NCBI GenBank assembly: GCA_028292265.1 | Contig: JAQGMR010000001.1 | Coordinates: 1 to 64,000 of the forward strand | Length of the DNA stretch: 64,000 nt | DNA from: Herminiimonas sp. | Lineage (GTDB): Bacteria; Pseudomonadota; Gammaproteobacteria; Burkholderiales; Burkholderiaceae_D | Direction: 5' to 3' | Part shown: positions 1 to 8,148 of the stretch, piece after piece | How the letters are laid out: each line of letters begins with the position of its first letter | Numbering within the stretch: position 1 is the stretch's first letter | Notes under the pieces: generated by a model | The model's input: only the letters and a program-made list of their open reading frames with translations | What the model was told of the DNA's origin: nothing | Database searches by the model: none | Program-made: the position numbers and the translations under genes

Positions 1-1470
1 CCTCTGCGGCGCCGCTCGTTCGCTGCTTACAGTGCGTGGGCGATTCGCCTTGCCGGCATAGTCGCTTGCTACAACGGCTTCCGCGACCCCGCGCTCTTCC
101 CCTTGCTCTACAAGCCAGCGTGTTACCAGCGCCGCCAGGCGTTCGAGTGCGATCCTGTGCGTGGCATCGGTCTGCCCGAAGATCCAGTCTGAGAGCGACA
201 TGAAGCGGGCGAAGGGATCGCCTCCCAATATCAGTTTCAGGCTGTGCGCAAAGCGGCCAGAGTTGGCGATCAAGTCCCAGTAGCGCGAAAACCGCACCAG
301 CCTTTGCATGGTGCCAAAGTCTATCCGGTCAGTCGCAAGGATGGAGTAGGGTGGCTGCGGATCGAAGACAAGACCATAGTCGGAGGTGTGACGAATGATC
401 GGCGTGCCGCGCAAGCGCTTGAGGATGCCAAACTGGATCTCATGCGGGCCAAGCGCAACCAGCCGGTTGAAGCCACTGGCGAAACTCGCGATATCTTCTC
501 CGGGTAAACCGGCAATCAAGTCCACATGCAGGTGCGCCTGTGACTGCGACATGAGCCAGCGGATGTTTTCGGCTGCCTTGTCGTTGTCCTGGCGCCGGCT
601 GACCAGCGCCTGCACTTCCGGGTTGAAGGACTGGATGCCGATCTCGAACTGCAGCGTGCCGGCCGGGAAGCGGCGTATGCCTTCTTTCAGCGCGTCCGGC
701 AGATGGTCCGGTACCACTTCAAAGTGCGCGAAGACGGGGTCATCCGGAGCGGCTTCGAGCTTGTCGAGGAAGAACTGCATGATCCTCAAACTGGATTTCA
801 CATTCAGGTTGAAGGTGCGGTCCACAAACTTGAACAGCCGCGCGCCGCGCGCATGCAAGGCTTCAAGCTGCACGAGAAAATTGTCCAGATTAAACGGCCA
901 CGCCGTCTTGTCGAGCGACGAAAGGCAGAACTCGCATTTGAACGGACAACCGCGCGACGCCTCCACATACAAGGTACGGTGCGCAATGTCTTCATCACTG
1001 TAGAGCGAATACGGCAGCACGATTTCATCGATCTCTGGCTGCACGCCGGCATGAATTTTCATCAACGGCTTTGGACCATTAAGTATGGCGCGGCAAAGCT
1101 GCGGGAAAGTTACGTCGCCCCATCCGGTGACGACATAGTCGGCGAGGCGCACGATCTCCTGTTCCCCACATTCATGCGAAACCTCGGGCCCACCGAGCAC
1201 GATGATGATCGATGGCGCGACCCGCCTGAGCATCGCAACGACACGTGTCGTTTCCTCGACATTCCAGATGTAGACGCCGAAGCCAACGATATGCGGGCCG
1301 CCTTCCAGCAGCTTTTCGACAATGTCGGCGGCGCGGGTACCGATGACGAATTCCCGCAAGCTGGTCTTGTCCTGCAGCGAGCCCATGTTGGCGAGCAGAT
1401 AGCGCAGCCCGAGCGACGCATGCGCATAGCGGGCATTGAGTGTGGAAAGGACAATGGTCATTGGTGGCAT
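1..1470 (-). CDS. B12-binding-domain radical SAM protein (partial, 3' end outside window)
   Basis: The frame read leftward from ATG 1470 (alternative ATG 1461) stays open for all 490 codons to the window edge, so the C-terminus is missing. The N-terminal ~130 residues look like a cobalamin-binding Rossmann domain (start MPPMTIVLSTLNARYAHASL, then a glycine-rich IIIVLGGPEVS stretch). It is followed by the radical SAM signature CPFKCEFC, with cysteines at about residues 175, 179 and 182 that should hold the 4Fe-4S cluster binding S-adenosylmethionine. This domain order is that of the B12-dependent radical SAM family that often carries a C-terminal DUF4080. Members mostly do methyl transfer or radical rearrangements, but the substrate cannot be read from sequence. 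No co-directional neighbour suggests an operon. Confidence 0.85.
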   Translation of the reverse strand, partial: MPPMTIVLSTLNARYAHASLGLRYLLANMGSLQDKTSLREFVIGTRAADIVEKLLEGGPHIVGFGVYIWNVEETTRVVAMLRRVAPSIIIVLGGPEVSHECGEQEIVRLADYVVTGWGDVTFPQLCRAILNGPKPLMKIHAGVQPEIDEIVLPYSLYSDEDIAHRTLYVEASRGCPFKCEFCLSSLDKTAWPFNLDNFLVQLEALHARGARLFKFVDRTFNLNVKSSLRIMQFFLDKLEAAPDDPVFAHFEVVPDHLPDALKEGIRRFPAGTLQFEIGIQSFNPEVQALVSRRQDNDKAAENIRWLMSQSQAHLHVDLIAGLPGEDIASFASGFNRLVALGPHEIQFGILKRLRGTPIIRHTSDYGLVFDPQPPYSILATDRIDFGTMQRLVRFSRYWDLIANSGRFAHSLKLILGGDPFARFMSLSDWIFGQTDATHRIALERLAALVTRWLVEQGEERGVAEAVVASDYAGKANRPRTVSSERAAPQR

Positions 1471-1872
1471 GCTGGCGAAAACGCCATTCTACGCTGGCCG
1501 GCTCGAGGGCTCTTGAGGTCCGGAGCCAGGGGCGGTCGGCAGAGTCGGCGCGGTGGCCGGTCAGCTTGAAGTTGCGTGAAGGCGTGGCCGCCTGGGTGCG
1601 CCGATACCGGATTTCGGCGGCGTGGCGGTCTGGATTCCAACGGAAAATTCGCAGTGATTGATATCGCGGGGCCCGAAAGTTGCGTGCCGATTTATCCGAA
1701 TGGCGTTCCAAAAAAAGACTGGCACCGCCGATAACGACCGCCTCGGGCGATCGCACCGGCAGTGCCAGTCAGGTTAGTACTTGTCGTGCTACTGCGATTC
1801 GCCTTTGCACTTCAATGGCGGCGAATTGCCTCCCGCACAGAGGTGACGCGCGGGAGGAACTTGCTGACCCGC
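1471..1872. other. Intergenic region, no convincing gene
   Basis: About 400 bases between the radical SAM start and the end of the Ser/Gly-rich gene. Open frames here lack a ribosome binding site and any recognisable protein. An 8-bp GC-rich inverted repeat (CCTCCCGC at 1829-1836, GCGGGAGG at 1850-1857) lies 16 bases beyond the stop codon of the minus-strand gene. It has no T-run, so at most it is a weak 3' hairpin. Confidence 0.5.
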
Positions 1873-2481
1873 TTACTTCATCGTTCCAGGGCTGGCAGGG
1901 GTTGATGATGAACCCATGCTTGATGGCGACGATGTCGATGAAGAGCCCGAGGTGCCCCCCATGGTCGACGAAGAGCCCGAGGTGCCGCCCGATGTCGACG
2001 AGTCAGAACCAGAGCTGCTTCCCGTGCCCGAAGTTCCGGAGCTACCCAGGCCAGAGGACGATGATGAAGATCCTGGCAAGGTCGACGACGATGACGACCC
2101 TGGCAGGGTTGAAGTCGTGCCTGGCATTGAACTTGACGAGCCTGGCATGGTGCTTGAGCTAGATGAACCGGGCATGCTCGAGCTGCCGGATGACGAACCT
2201 GTGCCAGTTGTGCCTGAAGCGCCCGACGATCCGGACATGCCGCTGCCGGAAGATCCCGACATGCCGCTGCTGGAGGACCCTGACATGCCACTGCTCGATG
2301 TGCTCGAAGGTGTGTCGCTACTGGACGAACCGCTGCCAGTCGTTGCGCCCGCAGACGGGCTTGCAGAGGTTCCACCCAATGCCGAGTTGCCGCCCGCGCC
2401 CGAGGTCGAGCCGGTCGATTGCGCCATGGCGACACCAGCAGACAGGGACAGGAGAACCGCGATCGTTGTAAGTTTCTTCAT
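1873..2481 (-). CDS. Exported Ser/Gly/Thr-rich low-complexity protein
   Basis: A 202-residue protein with a clear Sec signal peptide (MKKLTTIAVLLSLSAGVAMA, cleavage probably after AMA) and a strong GAGGAG ribosome binding site before ATG 2481. The mature part is almost entirely Ser, Gly, Thr, Pro and Met, with short degenerate repeats of the types SSSGMSGSS and MPGSSSSSTLPGSS. No folded domain is visible. Such proteins are common in Burkholderiales and usually remain hypothetical; they are thought to be disordered periplasmic or surface proteins. Long open frames on the opposite strand (for example an acidic one from 1916) are a by-product of the biased codon composition. The signal peptide plus ribosome binding site makes this strand the real one. 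Confidence 0.75.
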   Translation of the reverse strand: MKKLTTIAVLLSLSAGVAMAQSTGSTSGAGGNSALGGTSASPSAGATTGSGSSSSDTPSSTSSSGMSGSSSSGMSGSSGSGMSGSSGASGTTGTGSSSGSSSMPGSSSSSTMPGSSSSMPGTTSTLPGSSSSSTLPGSSSSSSGLGSSGTSGTGSSSGSDSSTSGGTSGSSSTMGGTSGSSSTSSPSSMGSSSTPASPGTMK

Positions 2482-2710
2482 CTTCCACTCCTCAATTTGT
2501 TTAACGACTTTCCACCATAGGGCGTGGACCCTGAAGGTGGTTGAGAATTGTCAAAGTGACGGAGATTTGACGCGCTTCGATTCCGTGCGGCATGCACGCG
2601 CTACCTACTTTATGGGAGCGAAGTAGGTCTTATCCCACAGCGATGACAGTGGAGTCGCACAACGCAATGCAGGACAAGGTGCTGCCTATTTTTTATACAT
2701 CGTCTGCTGC

Positions 2711-4372
2711 CTATTTTTTAGACAGCTCGTTTTCCTGCAGCGTGCGCCACATGACCTTGCCCGTTGCCGATTTGGGAAGGGTGTCAACGAACTCGACCAG
2801 GCGCGGCGCCTTGTATGCGGACATCTTCTCGTGAGCCCACGACATGATCTCCTCGGCAGTGACTTCGATGCCAGGCTTCCTTACCACCACCGCCTTGACA
2901 GTCTCGCCACGATACGGATCGCGCGAAGCGATGACGCAGCATTCCTGTATGGCCGGGTGCTGGTACATCGTTGCCTCAACTTCCGCAGGCCATACCTTGA
3001 AGCCGCTCGCATTGATCATGCGCTTGAGCCGGTCTGTGAAAAAGAAAAAGCCTTCACTGTCCATGTAGCCAAGGTCGCCGGTTCTAAAAAACGGCTTGCC
3101 GTCAATCTCGATAAAGGCTTCCTTCGTCTTGACCGGATCGTTCCAATAGCCTTTGAAAACCTGCGGACCGTTTGAAACGATTTCGCCGACCTCATTGGGC
3201 GGCAGTTCTTTCAATGTCTGCGGATCGACGATGCGCGAGTCGACGTTGAAGACTGGTATGCCCAGACATTGCTTCTTCAGCTTTTGCGCTGGATTGGTGT
3301 GGGTTGCGGCCATGGTTTCAGACAGCCCGTAGCCTTCCATGTACTGCAGGCCGGTGAGGTCCAACAGCTTCTGCGCAATCGCTGCCGGCATGGCGGCGCC
3401 GCCACCTGACACCCGCCGCAGCCCGGAGATGTTGTATTCGCCGAGTCGCGGATTCGAGAGGAAATCGATCATGACTGTTGGTATGCTGGTCCAGGTCGAC
3501 ACCCCGTAACGCGTAATCAACTGCCCAGCAACGTCGCGGTCCCAGCGGGGCAGAATCGCCACCGCGCCACCACCGAATATCGTTGCGTTCATGCTGACCT
3601 GCATGCCAGTCACATGGAAGAACGGCAGCACCGCAAGCGTTACCTGGTCCGGTACTGACGCGATCGACCAGCTTGGACTTGCCACTGCGGTGAACATGAC
3701 GGACCGATGAGTATGGATACATCCCTTCGGATGGCCGGTCGTTCCCGAGGTGTACGGCATGCATGCAAGGTCGTCTGGACCGGCTTCATGCGGCCGCGGA
3801 CGCAGACCCTTGTCGATTGCTTCCTGCCAGGGAGTCACGCCCTCCATCGCGGGCACGGCTCTCGCAGCACGAATGAAATCAGGAACCGCCAGGTCGGTCG
3901 GTGCGAGCAGGTAGTCGGAGTAGGTCGCGACGATGGCATGCCTTACCCCGTGTTCTCCAACCAGTGGCGACAGCCTTCCGAAAATTTCCTGTGAGGTGAT
4001 CGCGACGGTCGCACCGCTATCGTCGATGTAGTGGCGCAGTTCCTCAGTCACCAGCATCGGGTTGAGCGGCACCACCATCGCGTCGGCCCGTAATATCGCG
4101 TAATAGGCAATGATGAACTGCGGCGAGTTCTGCATGTTGAGCAGCACCCGGTCGCCTCGCTTGACACCGCAGGCCTGTTGCAAAAAGCCAGCCATGGACT
4201 CAACCGCGGCATTCAGCTGGGCATAGCTCAACACCGTGTCGTAGAAAATGACGGCCTGCTTGTCGGGATATCGACGCGCTGAAATTTCCAGGTTGACGTA
4301 AACGCTGGTCTGCGGCGCAGTGATGAAATGGGGAAGCCCGACCGGCCATGAGGAATAGTGCGTGGTATTCAT
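2711..4372 (-). CDS. Long/medium-chain fatty acid-CoA ligase (AMP-binding, FadD type)
   Basis: A 553-residue adenylate-forming enzyme that would activate a carboxylic acid with ATP and then CoA to give acyl-CoA. The AMP-binding P-loop YTSGTTGHPKG lies at about residues 207-217, the GYGLSE and FFRTGDLGYMD motifs follow, and the C-terminal catalytic lysine sits in PKSATGKVMWRTL. ATG 4372 was chosen over upstream in-frame starts because homologues begin near MNTTHYSSW and it has a GGGCGAG ribosome binding site. Chain-length preference cannot be fixed from sequence; fatty acids are most likely. A 15-bp sequence covering the stop codon (2706-2720) is repeated directly at 2681-2695, a small duplication of the gene's 3' end. 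Confidence 0.88.
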   Translation of the reverse strand: MNTTHYSSWPVGLPHFITAPQTSVYVNLEISARRYPDKQAVIFYDTVLSYAQLNAAVESMAGFLQQACGVKRGDRVLLNMQNSPQFIIAYYAILRADAMVVPLNPMLVTEELRHYIDDSGATVAITSQEIFGRLSPLVGEHGVRHAIVATYSDYLLAPTDLAVPDFIRAARAVPAMEGVTPWQEAIDKGLRPRPHEAGPDDLACMPYTSGTTGHPKGCIHTHRSVMFTAVASPSWSIASVPDQVTLAVLPFFHVTGMQVSMNATIFGGGAVAILPRWDRDVAGQLITRYGVSTWTSIPTVMIDFLSNPRLGEYNISGLRRVSGGGAAMPAAIAQKLLDLTGLQYMEGYGLSETMAATHTNPAQKLKKQCLGIPVFNVDSRIVDPQTLKELPPNEVGEIVSNGPQVFKGYWNDPVKTKEAFIEIDGKPFFRTGDLGYMDSEGFFFFTDRLKRMINASGFKVWPAEVEATMYQHPAIQECCVIASRDPYRGETVKAVVVRKPGIEVTAEEIMSWAHEKMSAYKAPRLVEFVDTLPKSATGKVMWRTLQENELSKK

Positions 4373-4430
4373 GTCTCGCCCTGTTTTCTGGTTTATTGGG
4401 TGGCAGTGAACATTATAGTGTTGGACTGCG

Positions 4431-4520
4431 GCGGCGCCCGCTGCAGGTCGCTGGACACGTGCGGTTCTCCTCGCGGCGCTCGCTGCAGCTTGCAGGTTGC
4501 GGGACATGTATGGTTTTCCC
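4431..4520. repeat. Imperfect tandem repeat of about 42-48 bp
   Basis: Two adjacent copies begin GCGGCGC(C/T)CGCTGCAG and end GGACA(C/T)GT followed by (G/A)(C/T)GGTT(C/T)TCC. The second copy carries a 7-base insertion after CTGCAG. It lies upstream of the acyl-CoA ligase start. No function is apparent. Confidence 0.5.
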
Positions 4521-4754
4521 CATTAGTTGTTGGCTACGCCCGGGCGAACCATTAGCGCAGTCTTCTCGACTGCTGCGGCGCTTTCGCGCCGGATGCCGTC
4601 CTGCTGCGGCGAGGCGCCACGATCGGCTCCGGCAGGCCCCCTCAGCGACGGCGCTCACACGAATAAGACTGGACTGGGCAGTTCCCTGCATCAAGGGAAG
4701 TTGCGAGCTGGGAAAAGGCCGTTTGCATGTCCAAAACCGGCTTGAGAAATATTA

Positions 4755-4825
4755 TTGTGCGGCGCACCAAAAAGCCTTGACATGAAGCGGGACATCCGTA
4801 AAATAGCATTTGTTGCGTCGCACAA
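4755..4825 (+). promoter_or_regulatory. phaP sigma70 promoter flanked by two presumed PhaR operators
   Basis: TTGACA (4777-4782), a 16-bp spacer and TAAAAT (4799-4804) form a near-consensus promoter. Just upstream of the -35 box lies TTGTGCGGCGCACCAA (4755-4770). Over the expected start point lies TTGTTGCGTCGCACAA (4810-4825), which read in reverse complement matches the first in 14 of 16 positions. The placement, one site before -35 and one over the start, is as described for the repressor PhaR at phaP1 of Ralstonia eutropha. That PhaR is the ligand here is inference. Confidence 0.7.
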
Positions 4826-4878
4826 TGCGATGCCAAAAATCCGACAGCTACGGATCCAATCTACCCAGGAGAAACATC

Positions 4879-5439
4879 ATGTTTGCGACGCAAGAACAGT
4901 TCTCATCCGCCGCCAAGGCGAACCTCGAAGCCCAATTCACCGCTGCCAGCGATTTGGCCAGCAAGGCTTTCGCTACTATCACCCAATTGATCGACTTGAA
5001 CATCAGCACCGCCAAGGCTTCGCTCGAGCATTCGACCGCGACAGCCCAGCAGTTGCTGAGCGCCCGTGACCCGAAAGAGTTCTTCACGCTTTCCGCTGCC
5101 CAGACTCAACCGGCTGCAGAAAAGCTGCTGGCCTACTCCCGCAGTGTCGCAACGATCGCTTCGGCAACTCAGGCTGAAATGGTCAAGTCGGCTGAAGCAC
5201 AAGTTGCTGACGCAAGCCGCAAGGTCAACACGCTGATCGACGACCTCGTTAAGAATGCGCCGGCCGGTTCGGAAAACGCTGTAGCAATGCTGAAGTCGGC
5301 GCTCAACAACGCCAGCTCCGGCTACGAGCAACTGACCCGCTCGGTGAAACAGGCTACCGAAACCATTGAAGACAACTTCAGCAAGGCTTCGAAGCAGTTC
5401 ACGCAGCCAGTCGAAAAAACTGCATCACGCAAGAAGTAA
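4879..5439 (+). CDS. phaP: Phasin family protein, PHA granule coat
   Basis: A 186-residue protein starting MFATQEQFSSAAKANLEAQF, typical of the phasin_2 / TIGR01841 family of betaproteobacteria (about 180-195 residues). It is helical, rich in Ala, Gln, Lys and Ser, and ends in the Lys/Arg-rich tail EKTASRKK. Phasins coat polyhydroxyalkanoate granules, control their size and number, and limit non-specific protein binding. ATG 4879 is preceded by AGGAG at 4867-4871 and gives the canonical N-terminus; the longer frame from 4810 would start inside the operator. The gene is monocistronic, with its own promoter and a strong terminator. Control by a PhaR-type repressor that is released when granules form is likely from the two sites around the promoter. 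Confidence 0.93.
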   Translation: MFATQEQFSSAAKANLEAQFTAASDLASKAFATITQLIDLNISTAKASLEHSTATAQQLLSARDPKEFFTLSAAQTQPAAEKLLAYSRSVATIASATQAEMVKSAEAQVADASRKVNTLIDDLVKNAPAGSENAVAMLKSALNNASSGYEQLTRSVKQATETIEDNFSKASKQFTQPVEKTASRKK

Positions 5440-5462
5440 GCTCCAGCCCGATCGGAGATTTG

Positions 5463-5494
5463 AAATCGGACCGCAATGCGGTCCGATTTTTTTT
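5463..5494 (+). terminator. Rho-independent terminator of phaP
   Basis: An 11-12 bp perfect stem (AAATCGGACCGC / GCGGTCCGATTT) with a 2-3 base loop runs directly into eight T residues, 24 bases after the phaP stop codon. Confidence 0.95.
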
Positions 5495-5577
5495 GTGCCA
5501 TACGGATTAGCGCTGGAAGCGCTGTGAACCTGGCTAGTTAACCGAAGCCGCTCTTGTTCCGGCTCACAGGCTCCCGA

Positions 5578-7197
5578 CTAACGCGAGGCGGGCATTGGCT
5601 TTCCAACCATGCTGAGCGCCACCGCCTCGGCCACCCGAATACCGTCAATCGCCGCCGACATGATGCCGCCGGCATAGCCTGCCCCTTCTCCAGCCGGATA
5701 CAGCCCCTGCGTATTCATGCTTTGGTACCCATCGTTGCGGCGGATTCGAATTGGTGAGGAGGTGCGCGTTTCGACCCCGGTCAACACGGCATCCTCCATG
5801 GCGAAACCCTTGATCTGCCGCTCAAACGCCGGCAGGGCCTCGCGGATCGCCGCAATGGCATAGGGCGGCAGCGCGGTATCAAGATTGCATGGCGTGACAC
5901 CCGGCGTATAGGAGGGCTGCACGCTATTGAACTGGGTGGACGGACGGTTTGCCAGAAAGTCGCCGACGCGCTGACCCGGCGCATTGTAATTGGCGCCACC
6001 AAGCACGAAGGCACGCGATTCCCATTCACGCTGGAATGCGATGCCGGCCATGGCATGCCCTGGATAATCTTGCGGAGTGATACCTACCACGATGCCGCTA
6101 TTGGCATTGCGCTCGTTGCGGGAATACTGGCTCATGCCGTTGGTTACCACGCGCCCTGGTTCCGATGTCGCCGCGACGACGGTACCGCCAGGACACATGC
6201 AAAAACTGTAGACCGACCGGCCGTTGGCGCAGTGATGAACCAGCTTGTAATCTGCCGCGCCCAATATCTTGTTCCCGGCATTGGGGCCGAATCGGCATTG
6301 ATCGATAAGGGATTGCGGATGCTCGATTCGAAATCCAATCGAGAACGGCTTCGGCTCTATATACACGCCGCGATCAAACAGCATCTGGAAGGTGTCGCGC
6401 GCACTGTGCCCGATGGCGAGCACCACATGCTCCGCCTCCAGATAACTTCCATCCGCCAAGGTCATGCCGCGCATCTTGCCGTCGTGCACGTCGAGGTCCT
6501 CGACCTTGCTCTCGAATCGGAACTCACCGCCGAGCGCTTCGATGGTGGCGCGAATTTGCTCGACCATTTTGACGAGCCGGAACGTGCCGATGTGCGGCTT
6601 GCTCACATACAGAATCTCGGGTGGTGCGTCAGCCTTGACGAATTCGGTCAATACCTTGCGACCGTAATGATGTGGGTCCTTCACCTGCGACCACAACTTG
6701 CCATCGGAAAAAGTACCGGCGCCGCCTTCCCCAAACTGGACGTTGGATTCCGGGACCAGTACCCGCTTCCGCCACAAGCCGAAGGTGTCGACAGTTCTCT
6801 CGCGCACCGATTTTCCACGCTCCAGGATAATCGGTCGAAATCCCATCTGGGCAAGTATCAGTCCGGCGAATATGCCGCATGGCCCCGTACCAATAACCAC
6901 CGGTCGCCGCGACATGCCTTCCGGCGCACGCGCTACGAACCGATAACTGGTGTCCGGCGTGGGTTGCACATCGCGCCTTTTGCGCAATGCTTCCTTAACC
7001 TTGATCTCATCGCGCACCTCAACGTCAACGCTGTAGACCAGCATGATCGCCGACCTCTCGCGCGCATCATAGGCACGGCGCCAAACGGTAAATTGCAGGA
7101 GGTCTGCTTCGTCAATGCCAAGCCGCTCCAGAACGGCTGCCTTTAGCGCAGACTCGGCATGGTCAAGTGGAAGTTGCAGTTCGGTGAGTCGGAGCAT
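5578..7197 (-). CDS. FAD-dependent oxidoreductase, COG2509 family
   Basis: A 539-residue flavoprotein. The FAD-binding dinucleotide fold is GTGPCGIFAGL (about residues 105-115), preceded by an N-terminal extension of about 100 residues typical of COG2509 'uncharacterised FAD-dependent dehydrogenases'. The C-terminal motif YPAGEGAGYAGGIMSAAIDG is the usual second FAD contact of this group. ATG 7197 is preferred because MLRLTELQLPLDH matches family starts, although its ribosome binding site is weak. The physiological substrate is unknown; some relatives are suggested to act on quinones or geranylgeranyl-type double bonds, which cannot be judged here. It stands alone between convergent phaP and the DUF2383 gene. 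Confidence 0.8.
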   Translation of the reverse strand: MLRLTELQLPLDHAESALKAAVLERLGIDEADLLQFTVWRRAYDARERSAIMLVYSVDVEVRDEIKVKEALRKRRDVQPTPDTSYRFVARAPEGMSRRPVVIGTGPCGIFAGLILAQMGFRPIILERGKSVRERTVDTFGLWRKRVLVPESNVQFGEGGAGTFSDGKLWSQVKDPHHYGRKVLTEFVKADAPPEILYVSKPHIGTFRLVKMVEQIRATIEALGGEFRFESKVEDLDVHDGKMRGMTLADGSYLEAEHVVLAIGHSARDTFQMLFDRGVYIEPKPFSIGFRIEHPQSLIDQCRFGPNAGNKILGAADYKLVHHCANGRSVYSFCMCPGGTVVAATSEPGRVVTNGMSQYSRNERNANSGIVVGITPQDYPGHAMAGIAFQREWESRAFVLGGANYNAPGQRVGDFLANRPSTQFNSVQPSYTPGVTPCNLDTALPPYAIAAIREALPAFERQIKGFAMEDAVLTGVETRTSSPIRIRRNDGYQSMNTQGLYPAGEGAGYAGGIMSAAIDGIRVAEAVALSMVGKPMPASR

Positions 7198-7335
7198 GCG
7201 TCGTGGTTGGGAATGTGCCCGGGAGGGCGGCGCCACGCGCGGGAAGGACGTGGCCGATGAGGCGCGTATTTTACCCCATCGGCCTGCTTTCAAAGGGAGC
7301 GAGCCGCGTCAGGCTTCGTCCCTGATGCGACTTGG

Positions 7336-7824
7336 TTAGCCAGGAGTATTCGTGCCGCTCTGGCCACCCAGGTTCTTCGCCGTGCGGGCACGGTCCCTGA
7401 GCGCCTTGACCTGGTCATGATTACGCAGCGCACCCTGGTATTGCTGCTCCACCATGCTGCGCAAAGCTGGCGGAAGTTCCTTCTCCAGAGCCGTACGATA
7501 GCTTTTCACCGCAACATCTTCGCCACGCTCGCACTCGTTAAGAATGGCCTCGTCATTCTTTCCGGTGACGGCTGACTTGATGTCGACCCAGCGCCGATGC
7601 AGGCCCGCGCTGACACTGCTGCTGGTTTCTGGCTTGCCGCCAAGCGCCAGCACCTGCTCCTGTAATTTTGAAGCCGCCTGGCCGCAGGACGCGGCACGAT
7701 CCATGAAGAAGGACTTTAACTGCTGGTCGCTGATGTTTTCCGCGCAGGAGCGGAAGCCGTCCTCACCATCCTTGCTGGTTTCTATCAGGTCGTTCAAGGT
7801 AGAAATGACGTCGTCGTTATTCAT
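7336..7824 (-). CDS. DUF2383 / PA2169-family four-helix-bundle protein
   Basis: A 162-residue protein beginning MNNDDVISTLNDLIETSKDGEDG, the characteristic start of PA2169-type proteins. Four amphipathic helices with conserved acidic and His/Cys-bearing positions (EDGFRSCAENI, FFMDRAASCGQAASKL) recall ferritin-like bundles. Function is not established; related proteins are often stress-induced or located near general stress genes. The start at 7824 has an AAAGGGA ribosome binding site. It lies downstream of the prkA operon in the same direction but about 320 bp from spoVR, so co-transcription is uncertain. Confidence 0.8.
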   Translation of the reverse strand: MNNDDVISTLNDLIETSKDGEDGFRSCAENISDQQLKSFFMDRAASCGQAASKLQEQVLALGGKPETSSSVSAGLHRRWVDIKSAVTGKNDEAILNECERGEDVAVKSYRTALEKELPPALRSMVEQQYQGALRNHDQVKALRDRARTAKNLGGQSGTNTPG

Positions 7825-8148
7825 GGGTTTCCCTTTCATCAGTTGTGGTGGATACGCCGAGAAATCCGTCCGGGTAAATGTTGCAAGAACCCGTGGACAA
7901 CCCAGCCTTAACGCAAGCCGCATGCCTGCGCCGGTATCCAACGATGAGCGGATCAAGAATGGAAGGAAGATGAGGACGACTGACCTGTGCCCGGAGCAAG
8001 GTGCCTATGGCTTGCTGTGCCAATTGCAACCGCAATAAGGAAGCAACACTCGGCAGCTCCGGTGACTTGCGGCAAGTTGGAGCGTTGGTGGCCGAGGCCG
8101 CTCTCTGTCATGTCATGCGGCGCTGCCTGTAATACCGGTAAAAAACGC

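Larger units (their letters stand above)
4373..4878. other. Intergenic region between acyl-CoA ligase and phasin
   Basis: A 506-bp region between divergent genes. It holds an imperfect direct repeat (about 4431-4472 and 4473-4520) and, at its right end, the phasin promoter and its two presumed operators, listed separately. Short open frames here have no coding support. Confidence 0.6.

Noticed and set aside
703-1569. 288-codon plus-strand frame over the radical SAM gene
   Set aside because: Antisense to a gene with an intact CPFKCEFC motif and family structure; no recognisable protein.
1829-1857. Hairpin after the Ser/Gly-rich gene as terminator
   Set aside because: Stem is 8 bp GC-rich, but the loop is long and no T-run follows in the direction of transcription.
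1916-2626. Long acidic plus-strand frame opposite the Ser/Gly-rich gene
   Set aside because: No signal or domain, poor ribosome binding site. It exists only because Ser/Gly-rich codons give Asp/Glu/Pro codons on the other strand.
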